Assembly: GCF_000499845.2 (NCBI RefSeq)
Contig: NC_023750.2
Location: forward strand, 34,958,699-35,022,698
DNA from: Phaseolus vulgaris
Taxonomy: Eukaryota > Streptophyta > Magnoliopsida > Fabales > Fabaceae
Direction: 5' to 3'
Length of the DNA: 64,000 nt
Positions 43,755-55,265 of the stretch are shown here, one piece after another (position 1 is the first letter of the stretch; the number at the start of each line of letters is the position of its first letter). The notes below the pieces were generated by a model. The model was not told the DNA's origin, ran no database searches, and worked only from the letters and a program-made list of their open reading frames with translations. The position numbers and the translations under genes are program-made.

Positions 43755-43906
43755 ATGAAGAAGCAAGAGACTGCTATCCGAGATCAAATCTCTAGATCTG
43801 AGGATAGATCTTCTCAAGGAGAAGGAGATGATGGACACCATCCAGCCACATCCATTCCTCTAGCCATGAAGAAGAAGAAGCAATGGATTTGAGGACAAAT
43901 CCTTTT

Positions 43907-43920
43907 CAAGAGGGAGGGGA
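43907..43920 (+). other. Element C polypurine tract
   Basis: CAAGAGGGAGGGGA directly before the 3' LTR, identical to A and B. Confidence 0.88.
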
Positions 43921-44620
43921 TGATGGAAGAGGCCCAAGCACAAGCCCACATGCAAGCCCACCAAAGGGTAGATTTGGGCCAACCATAGAGTTATGGCCAA
44001 GAGGATCCAAGAAGACGTTCTTTTACATGTTCAAATGCCATAAACTCTAGTGTAGAGTAGACTTTAATTTCTTGTCAAAATTAGCATAGGAACTTTATTT
44101 GTAATTTTCTTAGAATTAATTTTGGCACCTAAAACACCAACCTAGGTAAACTTAGAGTTTCTAAAAAAACCTCTAAATTTACCAAGGCCGGTCTAGAAAG
44201 CCCATGGAGGGGGTGAGCATAAAAACTAGACACACCCCTCCCCATATGCTCATTTGTGCACCCATGTGCCATGTGCACCTATGTGCTTCACATTTACATT
44301 TCATTTGGCTAGGCATTAGGGTTGCATTATGGTCCTCCTTAGCCTATAAAAGGAGGAGCCTACACCTTGTATTTTCCAAGTTTATTGTGAGTAAAGTTAT
44401 GCTGCCATTTTGTGCCAAGCGTTGCTTCTCCCTAGAACTCTAGGCTCTAAACTTCACATCCTTCACCTTTCCTTGGGCTGGCCGAACCTCCCTATGTTCA
44501 TACCTATCATGCACCTTCAAGATCAACATCACTCTTAGGAGGATCTTGCACACACACCTCCATAGCTTCCGCACCATTTTCTTACATGATTCAAGAAGAC
44601 CTTCATAAAATTTGCCATCA
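43921..44620 (+). repeat. Element C 3' LTR
   Basis: 700 bp, TGATGG to CCATCA, followed by the GTGGG duplication. Confidence 0.93.
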
Positions 44621-45627
44621 GTGGGCCACTCTCGGATGGCTTTGACTTTCTCGGGGTCTACATGCACCCCCCTTTTGTTGACAATGAAACCTAAGAAAAC
44701 TACACTATCTACACAAAAGGTACACTTATCCCTATTGTCAAAACGACTATTTTTCCTAAGCACTAGAAGAACTTCCCTAAGGTGACTTAGATGGTCTTCT
44801 AGGGTTTTACTATACACTAGGATATCATCAAAATAAACTACTACATATTTACCTATGCAATCTCTCAAGGTGTGATTCATAAGCCTCATGAATGTACTTG
44901 GGGCATTAGTAAGCCCAAAGGGCATCACCAACCACTCATATAATCCAAATTTGGTCTTAAAAGCGGTTTTCCACTCATCACCTTCTTTGATTCGAATTTG
45001 GTGATATCCACTTTTAAGATCAATTTTGGAGAATATGGTTGACCCATGTAATTCATCAAGCATATCATCAAGCCTTGGGATTGGATGCCTATACTTGATG
45101 GTGATGTTGTTGATTGCTCGACAATCACAACACATGCGCCATTTTCCATCCTTTTTGGGCACCAACAAGACAGGTACAACACAAGGGCTTAGGCTCTTTT
45201 GAACCCAACCCTTCTCCAACAAGTCTTGAACTTGTGATTCTATCTCCTTGGATTTTTCGGGGTTTGTTCTATAAGCAGGCTTATTTGGTAGGCTCTCCCC
45301 CGAAATGAAGTCAATTTGATGTTCTATACCTCTAATGGGAGGGAGTCCAATAGGCCCTTCATTAGAGAATATATCTTCAAATTCACTTAAAAGTTTTTCT
45401 ATTGGAGGAGGTAAATTCATAAGTTCACTACTTGTGGCAGTGCATGTAAGTGCTCCTTTACAAAAGATAAGGCTTGGTTGTTCAACAAGAAGCAAATTTT
45501 CAAAAACGTTTTCAAAAGGCTTTTCTTGTTGATCAACCTTGTGGGAAGGAACACTCTTCTCCCACGCCTTCCTATCCCTAAGGATTTTCTCTTTTTCTAG
45601 CGCTTTTTTTTTTTTTGTTTTCCTCAT
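44621..45627 (-). pseudogene. CRM-2 reverse transcriptase segment
   Basis: Open frame from KALEKEKILRDRKAWEKSVP through FCKGALTCTATSSELMNLPP to a full [62 protein letters not shown] and [13 protein letters not shown]. It is open exactly where CRM-1 has its stop (KIDLK). It ends at KAIREWPT, where element C was inserted; the remaining codons of the listed frame belong to the LTR. Confidence 0.93.
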
Positions 45628-47230
45628 CCCTCTTATGTTTCATTTGTATTTGGTCTTTCACGAATTGAGAATGTGGTAAAGGACAAAGTACAAATTTCTT
45701 ATGTCTGTGGGTGAAGGAAATCTCGTTAGTGAGACCATCATGCAAGGTTTTCTTGTCAAATTGCCATGGTCTCCCTAATAAGATGTGGCAAGCTTCCATA
45801 GGCACTACATCACATAAAACTTTATCTTTGTAGTTCCCTATGGAAAACTTGATTTTCACTTGCTTGTCTACACTTAGTTCCCCATTTTCATTAAGCCATT
45901 GAATTTTGTAAGGTTTTGGTTGAGGAACTATTTGTAGATTAAGCTTTTCCACCATTCTAGCACTACAACAATTACAACTAGATCCACTATCCACAATGAG
46001 GGAACATATGTTTTCTAAAACATTGCATCTTGTATGAAATATGTTCTCTCTTTGTGTTTCCATGGATGTGCTAGGGTGATTGTTGAGGGTTCTCCTAATC
46101 ATAAGCAATTCCCTCTAGTGGAGCTACCCTCTCATCCTCTCCCCCTTCCTCTCTCTCACTAGGCTCATCCTCGCCACTAGTGCATTCATCTACACGCTTA
46201 AGAAACAAAGTCCTTTGGTTTGGGCATTGTGCTTGCACATGCCCTCTACCATAGCACTTGAAACACTTAACATCTCTAGCTCGGATGGGTGGGGTTGAGG
46301 TTTCTTTGGTGAAGGGTTTGGTAGGTTCTTTTGGTTTTTCTTTTGATGTATTACCCACCCTTCTAAACTCTTTCTTGGGGTAAAAGCTAGAGTAGGAACT
46401 CACCTTTTGACTTGAAGTTTTGCGCAAGATTTGTTGTTCACCTTTAATGCAAAGTTGAACCAAGTCATTCAAGTCTTGGTAAGGTAGGAGTTCTACCCTA
46501 TCTCTTATCTCAAGTGATAGGCCACTAAGGAACCTAGCAATGGTGGTGTCCTCCTCTTCTCTAATGGATGCTCTCATCATGTAGAGCTCCATTTTTTGCC
46601 TATACTCTTCCACACTCATGTTTTTTTGTTGGAGTCGGAGCTTGTCCATCAACTCCCTATGGTAATAGGAAGGTATGTGGCGACGTCTTAGGGCTCCCCT
46701 AAGGTCATTCTAATATGCAATGGGAGGTTCCCTATGAAGACGTCTTTCTCTTTCGAGAGAGGTCCACCAATACATGCGTTCCCTTGGAAACTAAGGGCGG
46801 CTAGGGGTACCTTTCGTTCCTCACTCACCCTATGGCAAGCAAAGAGTTGTTCTACTTTCATCTCCCAATCTAGGTAGATTTCTACATTTTCTTTTCCATG
46901 GAAGTGAGGTAGATCTACTCTAACCTCCCTTGGCCCCTCTTGTTCCCTTTGCCTATTTCTTCTAGGGAGTGGTTGGTAATAGTCATTAATTCTAAGGCTC
47001 CCCTCCCCTAGAGACTCATTACTCCTAGATACATGAGTATGAGTTTTCTTTTATTTTTGTGATTTTTGTGATTTCTCTTCTTGGGCTTTAGCCAATTCAT
47101 TAATTTTTGTCTCATTCTCCAATTGTCTAAAAGAAATCATTTGCACAGCTTGTGAAACTTCTTTCAAAAGAGATTTTATAGATTTTACTTCACTTTCAAT
47201 AGACTTTGGAGAGTGAGGAGGAGAAGACAT
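45578..47230 (-). pseudogene. CRM-2 gag-protease with stops and frameshifts
   Basis: Starts at 47230 like CRM-1 and has the same TAA at codon 60 (47051-47053). Further damage includes a one-base deletion near 46776 (CATGCGTTCCC for CATGGCGTTCCC), a stop near 46710 where relatives have Trp (YWNDLRG), a three-base loss near 46635 and a frameshift near 46110. The zinc knuckle CFKCYGRGHVQAQC and protease site LIVDSGSSCNCC remain readable, as does VVPMEACHILLGRPWQFDKK. It cannot make a whole Gag. Confidence 0.88.
47051..47053 (-). other. Inherited stop at gag codon 60 (CRM-2)
   Basis: TAA at the same codon and in the same context as 29078-29080 of CRM-1. Confidence 0.9.
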
Positions 47231-49015
47231 GGCTAAAGTTTTGTGTATACAAGTATTTTACCTTGAGAAAATTTAGGAAAGTCAAAGAAGGTAGTTTTCC
47301 AGGTAAGGGAGGTGAGTCACAAAGGACTACTTAAGTACCAAGCCTTTGCCTTAGCCAAAAACTATCCCTCAATGTCTTCACACAAAGCTTTCTCTTAGTA
47401 AACTACTTAGAACACAATGAAGTTGAGAAATCAGATTTTCAATGAAAGAAAAAAATGCAAGCTAACTAATTAATAAAGCTAGACGATTTAACAAAGCTTA
47501 GACAAGCCAACCACACATGCAAAGCATAACTAAAGAAGCAAGTTATGTAATTAAAAACAATTAACAGTTGCTAATTAAAAACTCTACACTAGTCGGCCCT
47601 AGGTGAGGCTTCTTGGACACTTTGAGCCCTTGAAGACACACTCACCGTCTAAGCACGTAATTAAGAAGTAATTAACACAAGCTAAGTTGCAAAGAAATTA
47701 AGAAAACTCCCTTTGTTGATCCTCTTTTTTCTATTGGCACTTCCTTGGTTGTCTTTTCTTGTTGGGCCCTCCAAGTGTTTGTGGTGTTTTGGGAAGTGTT
47801 TGATTCTGCCTTTGTCTTTGTTCCCCTTAGAATGAAGATCCTAATTCTCCAATTCCAGCACCTATCAAGAAGACTAGACCTTACCCAAGTCAAATTTCCA
47901 CTCAATCAAGCACCAAAAGAGAATAAATTTCAGCACCAAATTTAGAGGTCAAAGAATAAAAGCAAGAAACAAATTAATTGAAGAAAACAGTACCACACAA
48001 ATGGAGTTAGATTGTGACAACTAGAAAGAGTTCCAAGAATATTAGACAAGCAAATAAAGGTACTCAAATAAAGGTAGGCACACAAAAGAATCCTAAGAAT
48101 AGCACTAGAATTAGATTACAAAATAAAAAAAACAGCACCACTGGAAAATTGTTGTGGGCCAGAGAACGTGTTTTTCCCCAATTTATGCTGAGCTTCCCTT
48201 TTGGAATTTGCATCTGAAAATTGATATGGAAGATATTCAAGATCTTAACTAAAATCTGGCTTTGGAATCACTCCAAACGCATGAGCCATTTTGTTTTAAT
48301 AATTTTTTCAATTTCAGTGTTCAGTTACGCCAACTGTAGCGCCCAGATTTGCACACTGATTTTAAAATATTTATCATTTTTTTTCTATTGACTCTTTTGA
48401 GCTGATTCTTTTTTTTTTTCTTTTCTGTAACAGCCTAATCTTGCATATTCCAGAGAATCAAAAATTTCCTATGAGTGAAAATAATTTTCTAGAACAAAAC
48501 AGCCAGCACAGAGAATGTAAAACAGGGGATTCTGGAAATAAAACTGGAAACAAAAACAGCAAGAGACCAAAATTTAAAGACAATGGAGTTTGTGAAATAG
48601 AATTTGTGTAGGATCTAAACTCAAACTAAAATTAAAAGGCACCAAAAGATCAATATCACAGCAGTTTCAAAGTAAGCAAAAATACCCAAAATCAAGAAAC
48701 AATCAAGCCAAACAAAGGACTACTATGAATTGATGACATTGTGGATGAACATGACTTGACAAAACCTATATGGATTCAGAAATTAAAGACTCAAAGAGCA
48801 TAATATGAACCAAAATAAGTAAAACAATTGTTCAAAGACACAAGAATTGTTCAAGATCAATTGAACAAAGTGCACCGGTTGGATCTTCCAAATAGCACAC
48901 CAAAACAAATTAAAATTTAAAAAACAGCAAGACAATGGAAACAAGATGAACAACATGAAATAAAGAAGAACTAAAAATGAAAAGACCAAGAACAACTCAT
49001 CTTTGAAGAACCTAT
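47231..49015 (-). other. CRM-2 leader
   Basis: About 1.8 kb, non-coding and homologous to the other leaders. The conserved block is at 47602-47646. Confidence 0.75.
47602..47646 (-). promoter_or_regulatory. Conserved leader element (CRM-2 copy)
   Basis: Same GGTGAGTGTGTCTTCAAGGG to CCTCACC block on the minus strand. Confidence 0.5.
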
Positions 49016-49027
49016 GCTCTGATACCA
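49016..49027 (-). other. CRM-2 primer binding site
   Basis: Minus strand TGGTATCAGAGC, the standard initiator tRNA-Met site, next to the LTR. Confidence 0.88.
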
Positions 49028-49029
49028 AA

Positions 49030-49741
49030 TGATGGCAAATTCATGAAGCTCTTCTTAGAATCATGTGAAAGATGGTGCGGAAGCCATGGATGTGTATGTG
49101 CAAGATCCTCCTAGGAGCTATGGTGATCTTGAAGGTGCATGATATGTATGGGACTAGGGAGGTTCGGCCAGCCCTACGGTAAGTGAGGAAGATGAAGATT
49201 AGTGCCTAGAAACTAAGTAGAAGCAAATCATGGCACAATGTTGGCAGCATAACTTTACTCACAATAATCTTGAAAAATACAAGAGATGGCCTTCCCTTTT
49301 ATAGGCTAATGGGCCGTGAAAGCTAAGCTAATTACACATGAAATTGGAGCAAACTGAAATGCAAATGACAAGGCACATGGCACATGGCCGGTCATGTGTG
49401 CTAAGGTTCTAGAAAGTGCACAAATTTAGAGTAAATCACATATAAGACAAACTTGTGCTTTCTAACACTACCCTAATTACTAAGCCACCCCTAATGGGCC
49501 TCCATGTAACATATACAAGGTCTTCTCTCTTCCATCCGTGGCTAGGTCCATGTGGGCGTGAATATGCTTAGCCATTGACCTTGTAATAGGGCCTAGACGG
49601 TCAAGGCCTCCTCCTAGACGCTCCATGTGTAGCCTTCCCTCATCACGTCCTAGACGCTCTCTCCTTGAGTCTAGACGCTCATCACGGTCTAGTCTTGGGT
49701 CTTGGCCTCCATGGTGAGGTGTGCTTGGCCCTCCTCCATCA
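49030..49741 (-). repeat. CRM-2 5' LTR
   Basis: 712 bp, TGATGG to CCATCA. Minus-strand TATA-like CTATAAAAGG at 49295-49304. It also holds a copy of the CR-tail coding ([33 protein letters not shown]), which is not translated as protein from this end. Confidence 0.92.
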
Positions 49742-50100
49742 CTTCTTCCAAAGCGTAATGCTTGGCCTCCACTACATGCGAGCTTCATTAATTAGAATAC
49801 TTTCTTAATGACTTCAATATACATATACCATCTCCTACTATTATTTATTGTTATAATCAATTGATAAGACACATAATTGTCAATTCTAGTTTCCATGAAT
49901 GAAAAAACATATTAACATTGATTGTCATGTTGATTGGGACAAACTTCACCCAAATTTATTTCACCTCCTTCCCATAAAATCAACAAACCAACTTACGGAT
50001 GTTTTTACTAATCCTCTTGATCGATGTCTTTTCATCACAATTATTTCCAAGGTAGGACTCTTAAATATACACACTCCCACTTGAGGGAGGCATATTACAA
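49742..50100 (+). pseudogene. Ty1/copia RNase H remnant and purine tract
   Basis: Decayed plus-strand frames give LASTTCELH, LEYFLNDFNIHI, YCYNQLIRHIIVNSSFHE and KHINIDCHVDWDKLHPNLFH, then STNQLTDVFTNPL and SKVGLLNIHTPT. These match the RNase H end of Ty1/copia polyproteins, with several stops. ACTTGAGGGAGG at 50079-50090 would be the purine tract before a 3' LTR. CRM-2 ends at 49741, immediately before this piece, so the upstream part of the copia element is cut off. Confidence 0.8.
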
Positions 50101-51975
50101 CACACTAACCAATATCATAATATCACTTTTTCTATAACTAATATTTTCTTGCATGTAAAATATATAGATGTATATTTCTTTTATAAAAATCATGCTAGGA
50201 AACATGCTTCATCATATGAAAAATAGCATAAAAGTAAAAAAGAAAAAGGGAAATAAACAAACATGGGGAACCAAACTCATGCAAAGAAAAACAAAAAAAA
50301 ACAAAGAAAGAGTAACCTGCGAAACTACATTAGAAGTTTAAACCAAAAAAGGAAAAACAAAATAAAGACAAGAAGAGAAACAGAAGAACATTCTCTAAAG
50401 TGAAACTCCCAAAGACAACAAAGAGAATGATTGAATTCCAATAATCCAATCATATTGACCACAATTTGCATACAACATCCATAATAAACCTCGATCATAA
50501 TCATGCACACCATTACTTTTTCTTAGGTTGACCTGCTTAGGAGATTTTCTTATTGACTTTTACTCCAACTTTAGTAGGATGTCTCAGTCTCCTAGAAGTT
50601 TGTATTTTTTTCTCTTCTTCGGTTAATGATTCCTCTTTATCCATTTTTTTAAGCCCAAAACTTAGCGACCAAATTGACTTCTTTTAAGAAAATATCAGTC
50701 GATGTAGATTCAACTATATTCATTTCCAAGATGGTCGAACATGACTCATTAGCCTCTTGATCATCACCTTAAATAGATTTAAAACAATTTTACAAAGTCA
50801 AATCATGAGAAATAATTTTTGAAGTAACTCGTTTGGCAGCAACAAATTTAGGAGGTGCAACATTAGATATAGATTTGAGTTGAGAGGATCCTTCAAAATA
50901 GATAGATGTAATATACAGGCTTTATTTTTCTCTGTCATGCCCTCACTTTCTTACTACAAGATAAATATTTTCTTTTTCCCTTATACCCCAATTTCCTATC
51001 GTCATATGAGTATTTTCTATTTCTTCATATTGCCTCTAATTTGTATTATATCCAACACTATTTTCAAGCAAAATGATGAGAATTTTTATGTTCTAAAAGC
51101 AACAAAAGATGGGTGTGACTACTTATCAAAATGTTGTCTTTTAACCAAGTCCATTTATCACTATATCTCATAGTGTTATCTTTTAACCAAGTCCATTTAT
51201 CATTATATTGTCTTAGTTGTACATTTTTGTAACATGCATGAATAACTCCACTAACAAATTTACCATCTTTCCATCCCCAATTCTTCTTGAGATATTTACC
51301 CAAACCAATTTTGTTGGTTTCCAATTACAATGTCAATCCTAAATTCTTCCATAATATAAATTCCTATTTAAAACTACATATTATTCATTCAATTAACCTA
51401 TTGTACTTAGATTTTAGAACCCCAGACCACAAACACTATATTTCAACATCATCCACATCTACATTAGAGAAGATAAATAAGTTTGTATTCGTGGGTATTG
51501 TTGGAACTTACCCTTATGTTGACAAAAAAAAATACTTAAATTGACTAGACATGAGTAAGATATCAGTATGTGCAATACCTAACATTTTAAGTTGGATAAG
51601 TTACGGAGATGAATATGTACATACATGTCCCACTACCATCTCATACTCATCCCATTTTAAATAATTGGATCATCTTCAGTTTATTTGGTATTTTGCATTA
51701 CAATTTATGCAATTATAATTTCTTCTTTATTATTTATTATTAAAAAGAAGAAAATATGTCTTATTTAGACATTGAATTGTTAACAATATCACATTTCATC
51801 TGTTAATTATTTTTTTTTAAACAATATTACTTAATGAATGATTGAATGATATGGATAAAGTCATTACTTGACAGGATAAAGTCATTACTGATGGGATAAA
51901 GATAAAACACAAATTTGGTACCGATCATGAAATAAATAGATTAAACTTGTATCGCTCTCTTGCATGCTTTATTTA

Positions 51976-51977
<2 letters not shown>
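50101..51977. other. AT-rich sequence, no confident gene
   Basis: It may begin with a decayed copia LTR (CATATTACAACACAC). Frames at 50325-50513, 50880-51173 and 51287-51544 have no recognisable domain. A tandem duplication is at 51133-51208. Confidence 0.4.
51133..51208 (-). repeat. Tandem duplication, 42-bp period
   Basis: GTCTTTTAACCAAGTCCATT and its near copy GTTATCTTTTAACCAAGTCC lie head to tail (51133-51166 and 51175-51208). Both fall in one minus-strand frame (51064-51324), giving DKWTWLKDN twice. The upstream part of that frame (LGKYLKKNWGWKDGKFVSG) is not recognised. Confidence 0.6.

Positions 51978-51979
<2 letters not shown>

Positions 51980-52013
<34 letters not shown>
51980..52013. 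repeat. (TA)n microsatellite
   Basis: About 17 TA units at the start of the Tat-like LTR. Confidence 0.95.
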
Positions 52014-52015
<2 letters not shown>

Positions 52016-53884
52016 AGTTCCTGGGCGTTGACTGACCACTGGTAATGTTGGTGCCACATAAGCGGGTCCCACGAACGGTGTGGTCAGTATCTCGCAAAAC
52101 ACGTGCGCCAAGGAACCAATAGTGGTCAGACATCGGTCATCGGGATGTATCGACGTGCCACTAGACAGTGTGCAGAGATCGAACATCGGAAACTCAAACA
52201 GTAGAGCTGGGCCAGGAGAAGTGGATCCCATATCAACAATGCCAGTTATCAGTAAGGGAAAATCCTAGATCACGAGGGTCCATGCGTGTAGAGTGGATGA
52301 CGCGTTCAGGCGTAACACGAATTGTAGAGCTACTGGAAAGATATGACTCGTGAGGGTCGTGTTCCAGGGGTGACTACATGCCATGGCACGTGATTAGCTA
52401 GGGCACTCCCAGAGGTGGGTGACCCTAGAGATCAGGTGCACGAGGAGTGATAGAGATCAAGTAAGAGAGGATTATACTAATGGAGGAAGAGGCCATTCAT
52501 CCAAACATTTAAAGTTCTTCCTTCTAGTCTTCTCAAAAATTAAAAGAAGAATTAAAATAAAGAGAGGACCAAGCCTAAAGCCAAAAGAAGACTACAAGCA
52601 TTCAAGAATGGGCTCCAATTAATATCTCTCTTTATAATTTCTTTTGTATAAATTTGTAAATAATATAGAATAGTGTTTAGGAAGGTGATAAAGAGGGAAA
52701 CCTAAGACACCTCCTTTTGTATAGCACCTATAGGCATTTGTTTTTAGGAAAAGTCTAAAAGGTGTCTCTTCACTCTCCATTTAGGCGCTAGAATTGGAAG
52801 AGTTAGAAGGCTACCTTGTAAAGCTTCTCTTGTAAGCTTCTTTCTAATAAGTGACCGGTCCTTCTCCCTATAAAAGGAGGGCTTGAGTCTTTCAAATGAT
52901 AGAATTGATTTTGTGAGTAAAGAACCTCTCCCAAATTGGGTGAGTGAAATTGAGAGAGACTTGGTCTTCTTCTCTTCTAGTCTTATCTTGAGTGCATTCT
53001 TGGACTCTCAAGTGGCGCCAACTACACTCATCTTGAAGTCTTTCATCCTTCAAGTGGCCTGCACATCTCCAAGAGCTCCAACCACATAAGTTTCCTTGTT
53101 CTTTTCATCTCCTTCTTCCATTTCCATTCCAAAACAAACTCTAAAACATGTCTTTGATGTTTCTTGTCTTTTCAATCGGTAGAACTAGTTTGTTTTGTGT
53201 TTTTGTTCGGTAGTTTCTTCTAGTTTGTTGTTCTTGTGGTTTTGGTTGTGTTTCCTTGTGTTTTAATCGGTTCATATGTATTTTCTCTTGTTTTAATCGG
53301 TTCATATGCCATATTATGGGTTTCTATATAAGTTTGGCTTGGTTACTTTTGTTTTGGTGAGTTCTTGATTGTTAAGAACATTGATCCAATTCTTAAAAAG
53401 TGCCTAATCATATTCCAACTCTTGTTGAATCCATAACATGTCCATATCATATCTCTATCATGTTATTGGAATCATATCAAGGAGGCACCCAGGTGATCAC
53501 CCGCCAGAGGTTACACTCCAGTTAGGGACCCCACGCGCTAGGTTATCCTGAGAGTAAGGTAACAACAGTGTTGGGCCGCCCCATCACAAAAGCCCATTTC
53601 GGGTAAAGAGGAAACCCTAGTTTCAGTCATAAATAGCAAGGTAACAAACTTGACAAAAGGCAATTCCCTTGCACCGCTAAACACACACACAGTAGCAAGT
53701 TACACAGTTTCGGTGTTTCCTACCCTAGTACTAACTTGAGCGTTGGAGTGCGAACGACCTCTAGGGCGCCCTTTTTCTTTGTGTTTCAGATGTTTATCAC
53801 AGGAAAGGCACGTGCGAACGCAAGGATTCTGGACGTGAAAGTGACGTAGGCGCACGAAGGCGTTTCGAGTAAACCGTCAAGAAC
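52014..53884 (+). repeat. Tat/Ogre-like LTR, split by a solo LTR
   Basis: Begins CCTGGGCGTTGACTGACC and ends in TAACTTGAGCGTTGGAGTGC, ACGACCTCTAGGGCGCCC and a tail to AAGAACA. The ACTTGAGCGTCGGAGTGC/GGCGCC sequence is typical of the 3' part of Tat-lineage LTRs. It resembles 60555-61693 in order and motifs but is more diverged. Interrupted at 52448-53479. No internal coding adjoins, so it is probably itself a solo LTR. Confidence 0.6.
52448..53479 (+). repeat. Solo LTR related to element D, with AGGAG duplication
   Basis: 1032 bp from TGATAGAGATC to AATCATATCA, flanked by AGGAG at 52443-52447 and 53480-53484. It shares words with the element D LTR (ATTTAAAGTTCTTC, GTTCTTGATT, ACATTGATCCAATTCT). 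TATA box CTATAAAAGG at 52868-52877. Solo LTRs arise when the two LTRs of an element recombine. The frames inside are not genes. Confidence 0.85.
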
Positions 53885-53887
53885 AAA

Positions 53888-55251
53888 ATATATATATATA
53901 TATATATAAAGGTAGCTAGAAGATGGTATGTATAGGGAGAAAGGAAGAGAGGTTTTGATAGACTAAATTTAATTTTTTTTTACATTATATATAAAGCTTA
54001 GTTAACCTATTTATATGTTATAGTTTCTTTTTCAGTATTTTTTCAACCATGACACATTTTCTAAAGGTATCTTTGCTTAATATAAATCAGCTTAAAAGTC
54101 TATTTTATAACAAATCTTAATAAAGGTTGGTAAGTCTTCTTATCCGAATAAACCTATTACCCAATAGACCAATTGGTAATTATATAGTTTTTTATAATAT
54201 TATTATGTGTTACGTATTGCATATGGATTATATATAACTAATATATAATATATAATGAGAGAGAGATATTGATGAGAATCAAAAAGATGTTATCAATAGA
54301 AGAAATGGACAAGGGTCAAAGCATTTAAAGTTCTTCTTATTAGTCTTTGCAAAAGATGAGGCCCAAGCCCAAAGCCCAAGCCCAAGAAGGCCCATGTCCA
54401 AACCATGAGGGGCAAGGCCAAGCATTAAATAAAAGAGCATCATTTGAATGACTCTTGTAGGAGGTGTGGATATTAAATAAATAGGTATGAATGTATTAGA
54501 GAGAGTCACATTGTCCATGTGACTTAGTAGGGGGTGTAGGTGTAGTTTTTTGGAGGTGTCATAGTAGAAAAAGGTCACACCTCCCATGTGACTTGTTTTT
54601 GGTGGGAATTTCAAATGAGTTTCATTTGAATTTTCCCACATATTTTCAGCACCTCTTAGGCTATAAATAAGGTGCTTGCCTTTGTAAAATTCAGATTGGA
54701 AAATTAGAAGTAAAGAAACTATACTCAAGTTTAGAGAGAAATTGTGAGTCTTGTTGTCTTCTTCTTCCTTTGCCTTATCTTGTGTGCCAATGGTGAGCTT
54801 CAAGTGGCGGCATCCTTGCACTTATCTTGGAACAAGGTTCCAAGTGGCGTGACTGAATTTCCAAAGTCTCAAATCCAGCATGCTTCATTCCATAAGTGTT
54901 CCTTCCTTCATTTCTTTCATTTTTATTCGGTAGTTTCAATGCTTAAGTGCTTCCTTTCATTTCCACCGATTGAAATTGTGTTTTCCAGCTTTGTTTCAAT
55001 TTCTGTTCGGTACAGTAGCTTAATTCTTTCATATTCTGTTTGGTTTGCCATCCTTGTTCTTCATTCCTTGTGTTTGATTCCATTTGACAATATATGGACT
55101 TCCATATGAGCTTTGGTTGGGTGCAAAGTCTTGGTGAGTTCTTGAATTAGAACATTGATCCAATTCTAAGTAAAGTGCCATTTCATGACCAACTCAAGTT
55201 GCTCCTAAGAATGTCAAAGAATCATGTATTCTTGTTATTGCATTCATATCA
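53888..55251 (+). repeat. Duplicated block, copy 1 (AT tract, flank, LTR)
   Basis: It starts in an (AT)n tract, then GGTAGCTAGAAGATGGTATG flank to 54269 and the element D LTR to 55251. The whole block recurs at about 58590-59971 with high identity, including the non-LTR flank. Confidence 0.9.
54270..55251 (+). repeat. Element D 5' LTR
   Basis: 982 bp, TGATGAG to CATATCA, preceded by GATAT. TATA box CTATAAATAA at 54661-54670. Confidence 0.88.
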
Positions 55252-55253
55252 TG

Positions 55254-55265
55254 TGGTATCTAGAG
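55254..55265 (+). other. Element D primer binding site (variant)
   Basis: TGGTATCTAGAG, two bases after the LTR: the initiator-Met site with changes after TGGTATC. Confidence 0.6.

Larger units (their letters stand above)
39457..44620 (+). mobile_element. Element C: non-autonomous element of the element A family
   Basis: A 5164-bp element with LTRs 39457-40155 and 43921-44620 (699 and 700 bp, about seven differences by eye), perfect GTGGG duplications, a primer site, leader, one long frame with a single stop, and a purine tract. The LTR family is the same as element A (1735-6878). It is inserted in the RT/RNase H part of CRM-2. Confidence 0.93.
23964..49741 (-). mobile_element. CRM-2: host CRM-type element of the nested stack
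   Basis: The 5' LTR is 49030-49741 and a 148-bp scrap of the 3' LTR is 23964-24111. Internal pieces, in minus-strand order, are 49029-44621, 39456-38915 and 32762-31801. They join cleanly once elements C (39457-44620) and B (32763-38914) are removed. The end of integrase and most of the 3' LTR are gone where CRM-1 (24112-31800) sits. Primer site is the standard initiator-Met type. Gag is broken several times, but RT is open. Outer flanks are not a perfect duplication (CTTATT left, CTTCTT right). Confidence 0.85.

Noticed and set aside
50325..50800. Possible gene on the minus strand of this AT-rich region
   Set aside because: Frames are interrupted repeatedly and no conserved domain could be seen.
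51064..51324. LINE or other gene from KKNWGWKDGKFVSG
   Set aside because: No RT or endonuclease motif nearby, and the second half is a local tandem duplication.
54279..54821. 180-aa minus-strand frame and the plus-strand 54744-55109 frame
   Set aside because: Both lie in the element D LTR and reappear broken in the second copy at 58998-59692. A signal-peptide-like start (MSLVVFFFLCLILCANG) is tempting but not conserved as an intact protein.
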